Assembly (NCBI RefSeq): GCF_007830035.1
Contig: NZ_VLKN01000003.1
Coordinates: forward strand, 1-64,000
Length of the DNA stretch: 64,000 bases
Direction of reading: 5' to 3'
From: Luteimonas cucumeris
Lineage (GTDB): Bacteria > Pseudomonadota > Gammaproteobacteria > Xanthomonadales > Xanthomonadaceae
The translations under genes were made by a program, and so were the position numbers. The notes under the pieces are model-generated. The model worked only from the letters and a program-made list of their open reading frames with translations, was not told the origin of the DNA and searched no databases. Positions 47,604 to 57,604 of this stretch are shown here, one piece after another (within the stretch, counting starts at the first letter, position 1; every line of letters begins with the position of its first letter).

Positions 47604-48003
47604 CGTCTTGTTGTCGTCGTGCGACACGTCGACGCGCGTAGCGAATACGACATCGGAAGCTGCGGTACGAGTGACCCAGGTCTCTCCAGCTAGCTATCAG
47701 GGGAGTTCCGGCGATGTTCTGGAATCGGCCTGCGGCAAATGGCGGCTGTCAGCGCAGCAAGTCGAGCGTTTCTTTCAGCTTAGCGAACGGAGTGACGAGT
47801 CCTCTTACGATGCGTTCTATCAGATACCTTGCTCGATTTCAGGCAAGCTCGACGCCGATGGGAAAAGTTGGAATTTCGTGATAGCCGGCGGTGCGACGGC
47901 TACCTGGACCAACGAAAATGAAATTCGCCATTGGGGATGTGCAGAGAAAGCATGTGGCCCGCTGGTCCTGATGCCATATGACGGCATGAATCCCGACCAG
48001 TAA
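47563..48003 (+). CDS. Lipoprotein, candidate immunity protein of the amidase effector
   Basis: 146 aa with a lipoprotein signal (MKVLTKAIAIAAASVLLSSC; lipobox LSSC). The mature part has four further cysteines, two of them near the C-terminus (GCAEKAC), and no family I recognise. Its start lies inside the 3' end of the amidase gene (41 bp overlap in another frame), so the pair is tightly coupled. Immunity to wall-cutting effectors is usually periplasmic, which a lipoprotein provides. Function is inferred from context only. Confidence 0.72.
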   Translation: MKVLTKAIAIAAASVLLSSCDTSTRVANTTSEAAVRVTQVSPASYQGSSGDVLESACGKWRLSAQQVERFFQLSERSDESSYDAFYQIPCSISGKLDADGKSWNFVIAGGATATWTNENEIRHWGCAEKACGPLVLMPYDGMNPDQ

Positions 48004-48073
48004 TTCAGAGCGATGAGAATGCAGCCTCACGGGGCGTGCGGAGAAGGTCGCGTAGCTGCAGGGTGTAGCGCAC

Positions 48074-48367
48074 ATGAAGCCATACGCGACGGCCACTCTG
48101 GCCTTGGCGCTTTCCATCCTGTCCTTGATGCTGTTGATTTACGGGACAGTCACTGGCATGGGCGATCCTGCGCCCAGGGTGCCCGAAGCTGAAATCGCCG
48201 CGCGCCTGAAGCGATCAACCGCCGCCTGGGTGACAGGGGCGTGCCTGTGGCTCGCCGCGCTGATACTGGCCGGGTTCGGTTTCAGGTGCGCCAGGAAGCT
48301 GGCATCGGCCGCATGGGCGGTTGCGGCGATTCCTCTGCTTGCATTGGCGGCATTCGGGTTGTTCTGA
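48074..48367 (+). CDS. Small membrane protein, function unknown (end of the cassette)
   Basis: 97 aa with about three hydrophobic helices (TLALALSILSLMLLIYGTV, WVTGACLWLAALILAGFGF, AAWAVAAIPLLALAAFGLF). No family recognised. It lies 70 bp behind the lipoprotein gene and ahead of lon. It may be a second immunity factor or an unrelated gene trapped in the island. The ribosome site is weak. Confidence 0.55.
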   Translation: MKPYATATLALALSILSLMLLIYGTVTGMGDPAPRVPEAEIAARLKRSTAAWVTGACLWLAALILAGFGFRCARKLASAAWAVAAIPLLALAAFGLF

Positions 48368-48521
48368 GTTATGCATGGACCCGCAGTCGCCGGCTCGTGC
48401 TGCGCGAGGCGTACTCCCGCCTCCAGACATCCTCGACGGAACGTGCTGTTTCCAAGATCTACTTAACTTGCTGATTCGCAAGGAAAACGGTGGCCCTCCG
48501 CGCGACAGGCTCGCCACGGCG

Positions 48522-48550
48522 CTTGCATCGCTCCGGCGCCAACCCCATAA
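48522..48550 (+). promoter_or_regulatory. Heat-shock (sigma32-type) promoter of lon
   Basis: CTTGCAT, 14-base spacer, CCCCATAA, close to the sigma32 consensus CTTGAAA...CCCCATNT. It ends 51 bp before the lon ATG. lon is a classic heat-shock gene. Confidence 0.6.
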
Positions 48551-48601
48551 ATCGACCATGGCGGCCCGGGCGGCCGCGAATCGCATTCATCTGGAGTCCC
48601 C

Positions 48602-51025
48602 ATGTCCGATCTCACCGAACACGAAACCCTGCAACTGCCGGTATTGCCGCTGCGTGATGTGGTCGTGTTCCCGCATATGGTCATCCCGTTGTTCGTCGGC
48701 CGGGACAAGTCGATCCATGCGCTCGATCAGGCGATGGAGGCCGACAAGCGCATCCTGCTGGTCGCGCAGAAATCCGCGGAGACCGACGATCCCGGCGCCG
48801 ACGATCTTTACCCGATCGGAACGCTGGCGCAGGTCCTGCAACTGCTCAAGCTGCCCGACGGCACCATCAAGGTGCTGGTCGAAGGCGTGGCGCGCGCGCG
48901 CGTCGACAAGGTTGTTTCCCGCGACGGTTCGCTGAGCGGCAGCGGCGTGGTGATCGAGTCCGCCGATTCGCGCGAAGGGCGCGAGGTCGAGGCGATCGCA
49001 CGCTCGCTGATGTCGCTGTTCGAGCAGTACGTCAAGACCAATCGCAAGCTGCCGCCGGAACTGCTGCAGACCTTGTCCGGCATCGACGAGCCGGGCCGCC
49101 TGGCCGACACCATCGCCGCGCACCTGGGCGTGCGCCTGTCCGACAAGCAGAAGCTGCTCGAGACGATCGAGGTCGGCGAGCGCCTGGAGTTACTGGTAGG
49201 TCTGGTCGATGGCGAGATCGACGTGCAGCAGATGGAGAAGCGCATTCGCGGTCGGGTCAAGTCGCAGATGGAGAAGAGCCAGCGCGAGTACTACCTCAAC
49301 GAACAGATGAAGGCGATCCAGAAGGAACTGGGCGATCTGGACGAAGCGCCGAACGACATCGAGGAACTCGCGCGGAAGATCGCCGAAGCCGGAATGCCGA
49401 AGCCGGTCGAAACCAAGGCCAAGAACGAACTCAACAAGCTCAAGCAGATGTCGCCGATGTCGGCCGAGGCCGCGGTGGTGCGCAACTATCTGGATTGGTT
49501 GCTGGGCGTGCCATGGAAGAAGCGCAGCAAGATCCGCAAGGATCTGAAGGCCGCGCAGGACGTGCTCGATGCCGATCATTACGGCTTGGAAAAGGTGAAG
49601 GAACGCATCCTCGAGTACCTGGCTGTGCAGACCCGGGTGAAGCAGATGAAGGGCGCGATCCTGTGCCTGGTCGGCCCGCCGGGCGTCGGCAAGACTTCGC
49701 TTGGCCAGTCCATCGCCAAGGCCACCAACCGCAAGTTCGTGCGCATGTCGCTGGGCGGCGTGCGCGACGAAGCGGAGATCCGCGGGCACCGCCGTACCTA
49801 CGTCGGATCGATGCCCGGGCGCATCGTGCAGAACCTCAACAAGGCCGGCGTCAAGAATCCACTGTTCATGCTCGACGAGATCGACAAGATGTCGATGGAC
49901 TTCCGCGGCGATCCGTCCTCCGCGTTGCTGGAAGTGCTCGATCCGGAGCAGAACAACTCCTTCAATGACCACTACCTCGAAGTCGACCTGGATCTCAGCG
50001 AGGTGATGTTCGTCGCGACTTCGAACTCCTTGAACATTCCCGGGCCGCTGCTGGACCGCATGGAAGTGATCCGTATCCCCGGCTACACCGAGGAGGAGAA
50101 GATCAACATCGCGATGCGCTACCTGGTGCCGAAGCAGCTCAAGGCGAACGGCCTGAGCGAGAAGGAACTGAAGATCGCCGACACTGCGGTCAAGGACATC
50201 GTGCGCTACTACACGCGCGAGTCCGGCGTGCGCAACCTCGAGCGCGAGATCGCCAAGATCAGTCGTAAGGTGGTCAAGGAGATCGCGCTGGCCGGCCCGA
50301 AAGCGAAGACCAAGGTGCTGACGGTGACCAGCAAGAACCTGGAAAAATACCTGGGTGTGCAGCGTTACGACTTCGGTCGCGCCGAAGAGGACAACGAGAT
50401 CGGCCTGGTCACCGGCTTGGCGTGGACTGAAGTGGGCGGCGACCTGCTGCAGGTCGAGTCGACGCTGGTGCCCGGCAAGGGCCAGCTCATCCTTACCGGC
50501 CAGCTCGGCGACGTGATGAAGGAATCCGCATCCGCGGCGTTGTCGGTGGTGCGTGCGCGCACCGAGCGGCTCGGCATCGAACTGGATTTCCTGCAGAAGC
50601 TCGACGTGCACCTGCACGTGCCTGAGGGCGCGACGCCGAAGGACGGGCCGAGTGCGGGCATTGCGATGGCGACTGCGCTGGTGTCGACGCTGACCAAGGT
50701 ACCGGTGCGTGCCGACGTGGCGATGACCGGCGAGATCACCTTGCGCGGACGCGTGCTGCCGATCGGCGGGCTGAAGGAAAAGCTGCTCGCGGCTTTGCGA
50801 GGCGGTATCCGCACCGTGATCATTCCCGAGGAAAATCGCAAGGATCTTGCCGATATTCCGAAGACCGTCAGCCAGCACATGAAGATCGTGCCGGTGAAAT
50901 GGATTGACGAGGTGCTCGATCTCGCGCTTGAACGCCCGCTCACGCCCAACGTTGCCGCGAAAGGCATCGAAGAAGTCGTACGCGACAATGACAAGGCGAT
51001 CAAGCAGGTCGATGTCAAGCACTGA
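48602..51025 (+). CDS. lon: ATP-dependent protease Lon
   Basis: 807 aa (E. coli 784). N-terminal substrate domain ([22 protein letters not shown]), AAA+ module with Walker [14 protein letters not shown] near residue 358 and Walker [10 protein letters not shown], then the proteolytic domain with catalytic Ser in [15 protein letters not shown] (near 684) and Lys in [14 protein letters not shown]. It degrades misfolded and regulatory proteins in the cytoplasm. In relatives clpX and lon are adjacent; here an accessory cassette separates them. Confidence 0.97.
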   Translation: MSDLTEHETLQLPVLPLRDVVVFPHMVIPLFVGRDKSIHALDQAMEADKRILLVAQKSAETDDPGADDLYPIGTLAQVLQLLKLPDGTIKVLVEGVARARVDKVVSRDGSLSGSGVVIESADSREGREVEAIARSLMSLFEQYVKTNRKLPPELLQTLSGIDEPGRLADTIAAHLGVRLSDKQKLLETIEVGERLELLVGLVDGEIDVQQMEKRIRGRVKSQMEKSQREYYLNEQMKAIQKELGDLDEAPNDIEELARKIAEAGMPKPVETKAKNELNKLKQMSPMSAEAAVVRNYLDWLLGVPWKKRSKIRKDLKAAQDVLDADHYGLEKVKERILEYLAVQTRVKQMKGAILCLVGPPGVGKTSLGQSIAKATNRKFVRMSLGGVRDEAEIRGHRRTYVGSMPGRIVQNLNKAGVKNPLFMLDEIDKMSMDFRGDPSSALLEVLDPEQNNSFNDHYLEVDLDLSEVMFVATSNSLNIPGPLLDRMEVIRIPGYTEEEKINIAMRYLVPKQLKANGLSEKELKIADTAVKDIVRYYTRESGVRNLEREIAKISRKVVKEIALAGPKAKTKVLTVTSKNLEKYLGVQRYDFGRAEEDNEIGLVTGLAWTEVGGDLLQVESTLVPGKGQLILTGQLGDVMKESASAALSVVRARTERLGIELDFLQKLDVHLHVPEGATPKDGPSAGIAMATALVSTLTKVPVRADVAMTGEITLRGRVLPIGGLKEKLLAALRGGIRTVIIPEENRKDLADIPKTVSQHMKIVPVKWIDEVLDLALERPLTPNVAAKGIEEVVRDNDKAIKQVDVKH

Positions 51026-51085
51026 AGGTCGATGAAAAGCGCCTGAAAAAAGCGCTGAAACCCGCGCCGCTATTGGCTTTTCGTG

Positions 51086-51114
51086 TTGCATGGCTAAAAT
51101 GGCGCTGGTATAAC
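51086..51114 (+). promoter_or_regulatory. Sigma70 promoter of hupB
   Basis: TTGCAT, 17-base spacer, TATAAC. It is placed 128 bp upstream of the hupB start, giving a long leader. Confidence 0.6.
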
Positions 51115-51241
51115 AATCGCAACCGAGATGCGCGTGTTCACCGCGCATCGAGGCACGTCCGGCCGGGCACGACTATGGAAATCTCCGTAGTGGGGAACCC
51201 GGCCATCATCCAGCGGTCATGACCGCACAGGGAGTCCCAGA

Positions 51242-51514
51242 ATGAATAAAAGCGAATTGGTCGAGGCCGTGTCCAGCGAGTCCGATCTGTCGAAGGCCGA
51301 CGCCGGCCGTGCAGTCGATGCATTCATCGGCGCCGTGACCAAGGCATTGAAGAGCGGCGAAGACGTGACGCTGGTGGGCTTCGGCACGTTCACCGTGCGT
51401 GCGCGCGGCGCGCGTACCGGCCGCAATCCGCGTACCAACGAGACCATCAACATCCCGGCCTCGAAAAATCCTGCGTTCAAGGCTGGCAAGGCCCTGAAGG
51501 ATGCAGTAAACTAA
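51242..51514 (+). CDS. hupB: DNA-binding protein HU-beta
   Basis: 90 aa, exactly the HU length. [21 protein letters not shown] and the DNA-contacting arm [20 protein letters not shown] are diagnostic; the arm-tip proline is in [17 protein letters not shown] nucleoid protein that bends DNA. Follows lon as in many gammaproteobacteria, from its own promoter. Confidence 0.96.
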   Translation: MNKSELVEAVSSESDLSKADAGRAVDAFIGAVTKALKSGEDVTLVGFGTFTVRARGARTGRNPRTNETINIPASKNPAFKAGKALKDAVN

Positions 51515-51556
51515 TCGGCCCGCGACAGCCGCCTTGGCGGTTGTCGAAAAGCACCG

Positions 51557-51631
51557 GGGTGCTTAGCTCAGCGGTAGAGCGTCTCCTTTACACGGAGAGG
51601 GTCGGGGGTTCGAAACCCTCAGCACCCACCA
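51557..51631 (+). tRNA. tRNA-Val (TAC)
   Basis: 75 nt with CCA. Acceptor GGGTGCT/AGCACCC, anticodon stem CTCC/GGAG with loop TTTACAC, anticodon TAC. Confidence 0.95.
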
Positions 51632-51679
51632 GTTCCAAGGTCCTCGCCAAAGGGTTGCCCCAGAGCAGGTTCACAAAGC

Positions 51680-51756
51680 GGAGTGGTAGTTCAGTCGGTT
51701 AGAATGCTGGCCTGTCACGCCGGAGGTCGCGGGTTCGAGTCCCGTCCACTCCGCCA
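51680..51756 (+). tRNA. tRNA-Asp (GTC)
   Basis: 77 nt with CCA. Acceptor GGAGTGG/CCACTCC, anticodon GTC in loop CTGTCAC. A terminator follows. Confidence 0.95.
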
Positions 51757-51764
51757 GTCGTACC

Positions 51765-51796
51765 CGAAGGCGCCCGAAAGGGCGCCTTCGTCTTTT
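51765..51796 (+). terminator. Intrinsic terminator behind tRNA-Asp
   Basis: Perfect 11-bp stem CGAAGGCGCCC/GGGCGCCTTCG with a GAAA tetraloop, followed by TCTTTT. Confidence 0.88.
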
Positions 51797-51885
51797 CGGC
51801 CCTGCGTGGACCGCCCGATCGGTCGCGCCTGAGGCCGGCCGAAGCAAGTTAAACTGCGCGGCTACGTAACGACCCAAGACTGCCC

Positions 51886-53859
51886 ATGCTGCAGAACCTC
51901 AGAGACAAGTCCTCGAGCTGGATCGCCAAGGTCATCCTGGCACTATTGCTCATTCCGTTCGCCTTCTTCGGGGTCGAGCAGTACCTCTCGCAGCGGGTCG
52001 ACAACTACGCGGCCAAAGTTTCCACGCCGCCGACCTGGTGGCAGTCGGCGCCGTCATGGTGGCCGGCCAGGATGTTGTGGACGCACCACGAGGTCAGCGT
52101 CGACGAGTTCCGTACCCGTTTCGAGCAGCAGCGCCAGCAGCAGCGCGCCGAGGCCGGCGACGCCTTCGATGCGAAGGCGTTCGAGAGCGTCGAAAACAAG
52201 CGTACCGTGCTCGACAAGCTGATCGACGAGCAGGTGCTGCGCATCGCCGCCGAGCGTTCGGGCATCGTGGTCAGCGACGCCGAAGTGCGCGACACCATCC
52301 AGTCGCTGCCGGAGTTCCAGGTGGACGGCAAGTTCGACGTGCAGCGCTATCAACTGGGCCTGGCGTCATTGATTCCGCCGCGCACGCCGCTGCAGTTCGA
52401 GCAGCTGGTGCGCGACAGCCTGCAGCAGTCGCAGATTCCGGGCCGCATCGCCGACTCCTCGTTCGTGACCTCCGGCGAGTTGGACCGCATGCTCGCGCTG
52501 CTGGGTGAAAAGCGCGATGTGAGCTTTGCATTGCTGCCCGCCGTAGCCGACACGGGCGCGATCAGTGGCGAGGAAATACAGAAGTGGTATCGCGACCACG
52601 CCAGCGAATACCGCGCGCCGGAATCGGTAAGCATCGAATACGTCGAACTCAACGCCGCCACGCTGCAGATGATGCCAGCCGACGATGCCGAACTGCGTCG
52701 TCGTTACGATCAGGAAAAGGCGCGTTTCGTCGCCGCGGAACAGCGCCAGGCGGCGCACATCCTGGTCCGCGTCGACGCCAATGCGGACGCTGCCGCGCAG
52801 AAGACCGCCGAGCAGAAGGCGACACAGCTGGCCGCGCAAGCCAAGCAGCCTGGCGCCGACTTCGCGGCCCTGGCGCGGGCCAATTCGGATGACCCGGGTT
52901 CCAAGGATGCCGGCGGCGACCTGGGCTGGGTCGAAAAGGGCCTGATGCCCAAGGCTTTCGAGGACGCCTTGTTCGCGATGCAGCCCAACCAGGTCAGCGC
53001 GCCGGTGAAGACCGAGTTCGGTTACCACGTGATCCGGATGGGAGAAATCAAGGCCGGCCAGCAGGTGGCGTTCGAGGACGTGCGCGAGCAACTGGCGCGC
53101 GAACACGCCGAAGCCGATCGCGAAAGGCAGTTCAACGAGATGGCGGGTCGCCTGGTCGACCTCGTCTACAAGAATCCGACTGCGCTGGAGCCGGCGGCGC
53201 GCGAGCTGAACCTGCCCGTGCAGACACTCGGTCCCTTCTCGCGTGGAGCCGATGCTACTGGCATCGCGGCCAACCCCGCGGTACAGCGCGCCGCGTTCTC
53301 GGAAACGCTGGTGCAGGACGGCACGGTCAGCGATCCGATCGAGATCGCGCCCAATCACAGCGTGCTGATCCGGGTCACGCAGCACACGCCCGAGCGCACG
53401 CTGCCGCTGGCGGAGGTACGCGAGAAGGTGATCGCCGGCATTCGCGCCGATCGCAGCCGCAAGGCATCGGAAGCCGCGGCTGATGCGGTGTTGGCGCGGG
53501 TGCAGAAGGGCGAAACCCTGGAGGCCATTGCCGCAACGCAGGGCTTGCAGGCGAATTCGGCCCAGGCGCTTCAGCGCGGCGCGCCGGTACCGACTCCCGA
53601 AGCCAACGAAGCCGTCTTCGCCGTGCCGCGTCCTGCTGCGGGCAAGGTGTCGCCTGGCAAGGTTGCATTGCCCGACGGCAGCCACCTGGTGTTCGCGGTC
53701 AGCAAGGCCGAGCCGGGCGATCCGGACAGCCTGCCGCCGGCGCAGCGCGAACAGATGCAGAACCAGATGGCGCAGATGAAGGGCGTCGATGCCGCGCAGG
53801 CCTATGTATCGGCGATGCGCAAGCAGATGAAGGTGGAAGTGGCCGAGGACCGGCTATAA
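51886..53859 (+). CDS. ppiD: Periplasmic folding chaperone/prolyl isomerase PpiD
   Basis: 657 aa (E. coli 623). Starts MLQNLRDKSSSWIAKVILAL, a cytoplasmic tail then one membrane helix near 14-32, anchoring a large periplasmic part: SurA-like N-terminal chaperone region and a parvulin domain near 285-390 (AHILVRVDANAD, DPGSKDAGGDLGWVEKGLMP, GYHVIRMGEI). It aids folding of exported proteins at the Sec translocon. Gene order lon-hupB-ppiD is conserved. Confidence 0.93.
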   Translation: MLQNLRDKSSSWIAKVILALLLIPFAFFGVEQYLSQRVDNYAAKVSTPPTWWQSAPSWWPARMLWTHHEVSVDEFRTRFEQQRQQQRAEAGDAFDAKAFESVENKRTVLDKLIDEQVLRIAAERSGIVVSDAEVRDTIQSLPEFQVDGKFDVQRYQLGLASLIPPRTPLQFEQLVRDSLQQSQIPGRIADSSFVTSGELDRMLALLGEKRDVSFALLPAVADTGAISGEEIQKWYRDHASEYRAPESVSIEYVELNAATLQMMPADDAELRRRYDQEKARFVAAEQRQAAHILVRVDANADAAAQKTAEQKATQLAAQAKQPGADFAALARANSDDPGSKDAGGDLGWVEKGLMPKAFEDALFAMQPNQVSAPVKTEFGYHVIRMGEIKAGQQVAFEDVREQLAREHAEADRERQFNEMAGRLVDLVYKNPTALEPAARELNLPVQTLGPFSRGADATGIAANPAVQRAAFSETLVQDGTVSDPIEIAPNHSVLIRVTQHTPERTLPLAEVREKVIAGIRADRSRKASEAAADAVLARVQKGETLEAIAATQGLQANSAQALQRGAPVPTPEANEAVFAVPRPAAGKVSPGKVALPDGSHLVFAVSKAEPGDPDSLPPAQREQMQNQMAQMKGVDAAQAYVSAMRKQMKVEVAEDRL

Positions 53860-53881
53860 GCCTCGCCGAAAATCGCATGGA

Positions 53882-53911
53882 AAAAAAGGCCCGGCAATGC
53901 CGGGCCTTTTT
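53882..53911 (+). terminator. Intrinsic terminator behind ppiD
   Basis: 12-bp stem AAAAGGCCCGGC/GCCGGGCCTTTT with a three-base loop and a further T. It starts about 22 bp behind the stop codon. Confidence 0.88.
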
Positions 53912-54038
53912 CTGCATCGGCATCGAGAGCTTCTCCGCTGCCGGACAAGCGAGCCATCCGTGAATTCAGCGAATTTTTGTACGCTGGCGGCTGCCGCGCG
54001 CATGGCTCGCGCATGCGGCAAGTGAGTCGTAGCTCAAG

Positions 54039-54836
54039 TTACTCGCTATCGCCCACGCCGGTCATGCCCAGGATGTTGTAGCCGGCATCCACATACGTGA
54101 TCTCGCCGGTCACGCCTGCCGCAAGATCGGAACAGAGGAAGGCGGCGACGTTGCCGACGTCCTCGATGCTGACGCTGCGACGCATCGGTGCGTATTGCTC
54201 GACGTGGCCCAGTATCTTGCGGAAGCCGGCGATGCCGGAGGCGGCGAGGGTGCGGATCGGGCCAGCCGAGATCGCGTTGACGCGGATGCCTTCCGGGCCG
54301 AGGTTAAGGGCCAGGTAACGCACCGATGCTTCCAGGCTGGCCTTGGCCACGCCCATCAGGTTGTAGTTGACCAGCGCGCGCTCGGCACCCAGGTAGCTCA
54401 GCGTCAGGATCGCGCCGTTGCGGCCCTGCATCAGTGGGCGTGCGGCCTTGGCCAGCGCCGACAGCGAGTAGGCCGAGATATCGTGTGCCAGCGCGAAATT
54501 CTCGCGCGTCATGCCGTCGAGGAACTGGCCGGCGATGGCTTCGCGCGGGGCAAACGCGATGGCGTGGACGAGGATGTCGAAGCCATCATTCCAGTGCTGG
54601 CCGAGTTGTTCGAAGCAGGCGGCGATCTGTGCATCGTCGCTGACGTCCAGCGGCAGGACGATGTTGCTGCCGTACTCGGTGGCAGCGGACTCGACGCGGC
54701 TCTTGAGCTTCTCGTTCTGGTAGGTGAACGCCAGTTCGGCGCCTTCGCGGTGCATGGCCTCGGCGATGCCGCTGGCGATCGAACGCTCGCTGGCGATGCC
54801 GGTGATCAATGCGCGCTTGCCTTGCAGGAAGCTCAT
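54039..54836 (-). CDS. fabI: Enoyl-[acyl-carrier-protein] reductase [NADH] FabI
   Basis: 265 aa (E. coli 262). Short-chain dehydrogenase fold with the FabI-type cofactor start [20 protein letters not shown]. Catalytic Tyr and Lys in [20 protein letters not shown], where both FabI tyrosines and the lysine are conserved. It catalyses the last step of fatty-acid elongation and is the triclosan target. The start at 54836 gives [10 protein letters not shown]; the frame is open 40 codons further upstream. Confidence 0.95.
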   Translation of the reverse strand: MSFLQGKRALITGIASERSIASGIAEAMHREGAELAFTYQNEKLKSRVESAATEYGSNIVLPLDVSDDAQIAACFEQLGQHWNDGFDILVHAIAFAPREAIAGQFLDGMTRENFALAHDISAYSLSALAKAARPLMQGRNGAILTLSYLGAERALVNYNLMGVAKASLEASVRYLALNLGPEGIRVNAISAGPIRTLAASGIAGFRKILGHVEQYAPMRRSVSIEDVGNVAAFLCSDLAAGVTGEITYVDAGYNILGMTGVGDSE

Positions 54837-54952
54837 GGTCTGCCTTCGTCTGTTGCGGATCAGGACGACAAGTTTGACGCCGCAGGCCGGCCCAGTCGAG
54901 TTCCGGTCGCGGCGTGCCGCGGCAGCGGCTCGCCGTCGACATCGGGCTGCGT

Positions 54953-56116
54953 TCAATCCTGCAGCTTGAGCACCATGCCGGGCCTGATTACGCCGTTCGC
55001 GCCGATCCCGTTGCGATCGCGCAGTTCGGCGAGGTTGACGCGGTACTTGCGTGCGATCACCGACAGCGATTCGCCGCGCACCACGGTATGAGTATATGGC
55101 TGGGGTGATTCGCCGGTCCCGGCGATCAGGATCGGCATGGCTGCCGCGGCGCCGGCATCGGCGAGCGTGGCGATGGCGACCGGTGTCGGCATCCCGGCGC
55201 TGCTGGCTGGCGCCAGTACGCGCAGGTCGCGGTCATTGCGGGCAAGGCGGCCGCCGACGAAGGCGGGATTCATGCGTTTGAGCGCGGTGGCATCCAGGTC
55301 GTAGCGGGCGGCCCAGCGATCTAGGCGATCGATGTCCGCCGGCCAGGATTGCGCGGTGAGTACCGGCACCGGACGGTCGATCGCACGCATCCATTCCTCG
55401 CGGTCGTCGGCCTGCGCCATCAGGCAGGACAGCGCATGCAGCTTGCGCACGTAGGCATGGGTAATGCCGGACAGGCCGACCAGTTCCGCCGGCCGCGCGG
55501 TGCGCGCGTTCTGGCCGCTGCGCCGCAACGATTGCAGCAGCCGGTACTCGCCAGCGTTGTAGGCCATCACCGCCAGCCGCCAGTCGCCGGCGAACATGCC
55601 GTGCAGGGTCTTGAGATAACGCACCGCGGCGCGGGTGGACTCCACCGGCGACAGGCGGCCGTCGAAGCCGGGCTGCACCGGCACGCGGTGGTTGCGCGCC
55701 GTGACGGCGATGAACTGCCACAGCCCGGCCGGGCCGCCGGCGCTGCGTGCGCCAGGCTGGTAGCCGCTTTCCACGAACGGGATCAGCGCGAACTCGGTCG
55801 GCAGGTTGGCCTCGATCAGCGCGTCGACCACGTAACCAAACAGCGGCAGCACGTCGCTGTCGGGATTGCCGAGCCGTTTCGGTGCATTGGCGAAGTGCTC
55901 GCGCCAGCGCGGGCTGACCGCGTCGGCGTCGCAACTCGGATCGGCGAGGTGGTCGCGGAAGCGCTGGTAGATCACCAGGCCGCTGCGGGTGGCTGCCGGT
56001 GCCTGCGTCGCCGGAATTGGCGTCGCCGGTGGTATGGCCGCTTCCTGCCCGGTGGTCTGCGCCGATGCCGAAGCTGCGCAGAGCAAAGCCAGGACGAGTG
56101 CGATGGCGCTCCTCAT
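54953..56116 (-). CDS. Membrane-bound lytic murein transglycosylase, MltD-like
   Basis: 387 aa. Signal peptide ([19 protein letters not shown]), GH23 transglycosylase domain with catalytic Glu in [20 protein letters not shown] (near residue 116) and motif [12 protein letters not shown], and one C-terminal LysM peptidoglycan-binding domain ([18 protein letters not shown]). No lipobox cysteine, so probably soluble in the periplasm rather than lipid-anchored. The start overlaps the gloB stop by 4 bp. Confidence 0.9.
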   Translation of the reverse strand: MRSAIALVLALLCAASASAQTTGQEAAIPPATPIPATQAPAATRSGLVIYQRFRDHLADPSCDADAVSPRWREHFANAPKRLGNPDSDVLPLFGYVVDALIEANLPTEFALIPFVESGYQPGARSAGGPAGLWQFIAVTARNHRVPVQPGFDGRLSPVESTRAAVRYLKTLHGMFAGDWRLAVMAYNAGEYRLLQSLRRSGQNARTARPAELVGLSGITHAYVRKLHALSCLMAQADDREEWMRAIDRPVPVLTAQSWPADIDRLDRWAARYDLDATALKRMNPAFVGGRLARNDRDLRVLAPASSAGMPTPVAIATLADAGAAAAMPILIAGTGESPQPYTHTVVRGESLSVIARKYRVNLAELRDRNGIGANGVIRPGMVLKLQD

Positions 56117-56886
56117 GCGCGGAAACCGTCTTTCCAGCGCCGCAATTCGGCGAAAGTTTCGACCCGGTCTGCCGGTGCGCGCCCCGCATGCGCCGTGACC
56201 GAGGCGTGCACGGTTTGTTCGTCGACGCGCAGGAACGGATTGGTGTCGCGCTCCTGTGCCAGCGTGCTGGGTACGGTCGGCTGTCGGCTTTCGCGCAATG
56301 TGATGGCTTCCGCTTCGCGTGCAGCCAGTGCGGCATTGGCGGGCTCCACGGTCCGCGCGAAACAGGCATTGGCGAGGGTGTATTCGTGGCCGCAGCAGAC
56401 CGCCGTGTCCGCGGGCAGGGCCGCCAGGCGATCCAGGGAAGCCAGCATCTGCGCCGGCGTGCCCTCGAACATCCGGCCGCAGCCGAGGCTGAACAAGGTA
56501 TCGCCGCAGAACAGCGGATTGCCCTGGCCCGGGAAGTGGAAGGCGATGTGACTGCGGGTGTGCCCGGGTACCGCCAGTACATCGAAAGGCTGGCCCAGAA
56601 GTTCGCCGCGATGGCCGTCGCCGACGCGCCCGGTCGCGACGGTGATGCGCGGATCGTCGGGACCGAGCACCGGCAGCGCCGGCCAGCGCCGCAGCAGGTC
56701 CGGCACCCCGCCGATGTGATCGTCGTGGTGGTGGGTCAGCAGGATCGCCACGGGTGTCAGCCCCTGTTCGGCCGCCGCCAGCACCGGGCCGGCCTCGCCG
56801 GGGTCGACGACCAGGGCCCGACCCCCGTCATCGGCCCAGATCCAGATGTAGTTGTCGCTGAACGCCGGCAGGGCCTGCAAACGCAT
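56113..56886 (-). CDS. gloB: Hydroxyacylglutathione hydrolase (glyoxalase II)
   Basis: 257 aa (E. coli 251). Metallo-beta-lactamase fold: [10 protein letters not shown] (THxHxDH), further metal ligands in [29 protein letters not shown] and [10 protein letters not shown], which is diagnostic of GloB. It hydrolyses S-lactoylglutathione in methylglyoxal detoxification. Divergent from the YafS-like gene 39 bp away; coupled to the transglycosylase by ATGA. Confidence 0.94.
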   Translation of the reverse strand: MRLQALPAFSDNYIWIWADDGGRALVVDPGEAGPVLAAAEQGLTPVAILLTHHHDDHIGGVPDLLRRWPALPVLGPDDPRITVATGRVGDGHRGELLGQPFDVLAVPGHTRSHIAFHFPGQGNPLFCGDTLFSLGCGRMFEGTPAQMLASLDRLAALPADTAVCCGHEYTLANACFARTVEPANAALAAREAEAITLRESRQPTVPSTLAQERDTNPFLRVDEQTVHASVTAHAGRAPADRVETFAELRRWKDGFRA

Positions 56887-56925
56887 CGGGTGACGCTCCG
56901 GAAGCTTTCCCGCAGAATTCCGACC

Positions 56926-57579
56926 ATGCCCGTCCGCTCCGCCAGCCGTCAACCCGATGGCGCCCGCTCCTGGTTCATGACGCCACAAGGCCAGGCATTG
57001 CTGCGCAGCGAGGAGGGCCCGTTGCGCCAAGGCCTGGGCGAACGCCCCGGCCTGCCCGCGTTGCTGCTGGCGCCGCATATTCCGGATATCGGCCAGAACA
57101 ATGGAGTTTTCATTCGTTTAAAGCAGGTTAATGGCATTTTCGACGGAGATGTCCGCTGTGCGACCATCTTGCCGATCGCCAGCGAAGCAGTCGGCACGGT
57201 GATCCTGCAGCACGTCGCCGAGACTTGTGCAGCCTGGCCGGAGCTTCTGGAAGAATGCGTGCGGGTGCTGGTCCCGGGCGGGCGCCTGTGGATCTTCGCG
57301 CTCAATCCACTTGGCCTGTATCGGGCGCGCTGGTCCGGCAATGGCCTGCGCAGCTGCGAACCGGTCACCTGGCGGCGACGGCTGCGCGCGCAGGGCCTGC
57401 AGCCGGAGCCGGTATCGGTCGGCCTGGGCCCGCGCTGGCGGATCCAGCCCGTGCCCGATCCGCAGACGGGCGCCGGTAGTCGCGCCGCCTACCTGCTACG
57501 CGCCGAGAAGCAGGTCATCCCCCTGACCCGGATCCGGCAACCGGCGTTGCGCTGGCAGCCTGGTCTGCCCGCCGCATGA
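56926..57579 (+). CDS. Class I SAM-dependent methyltransferase-like protein (YafS-like)
   Basis: 217 aa. The methyltransferase core is recognisable as [16 protein letters not shown], then [24 protein letters not shown], but the N-terminal glycine-rich SAM loop is weak. Position between gloB and rnhA-dnaQ matches E. coli yafS, and length is similar (240 aa). Substrate unknown. The start at 56926 is chosen for position; a longer open frame antisense to gloB exists but is a shadow. Confidence 0.8.
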   Translation: MPVRSASRQPDGARSWFMTPQGQALLRSEEGPLRQGLGERPGLPALLLAPHIPDIGQNNGVFIRLKQVNGIFDGDVRCATILPIASEAVGTVILQHVAETCAAWPELLEECVRVLVPGGRLWIFALNPLGLYRARWSGNGLRSCEPVTWRRRLRAQGLQPEPVSVGLGPRWRIQPVPDPQTGAGSRAAYLLRAEKQVIPLTRIRQPALRWQPGLPAA

Positions 57580-57604
57580 CCCAACCCGCAGGAAACCCCA
57601 CGCG

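Noticed and set aside
51522-51547. Hairpin CGACAGCCG/CGGTTGTCG behind hupB as terminator
   Set aside because: It lacks a T run and is followed at once by tRNA-Val, so read-through into the tRNA is as likely; not listed as a terminator.
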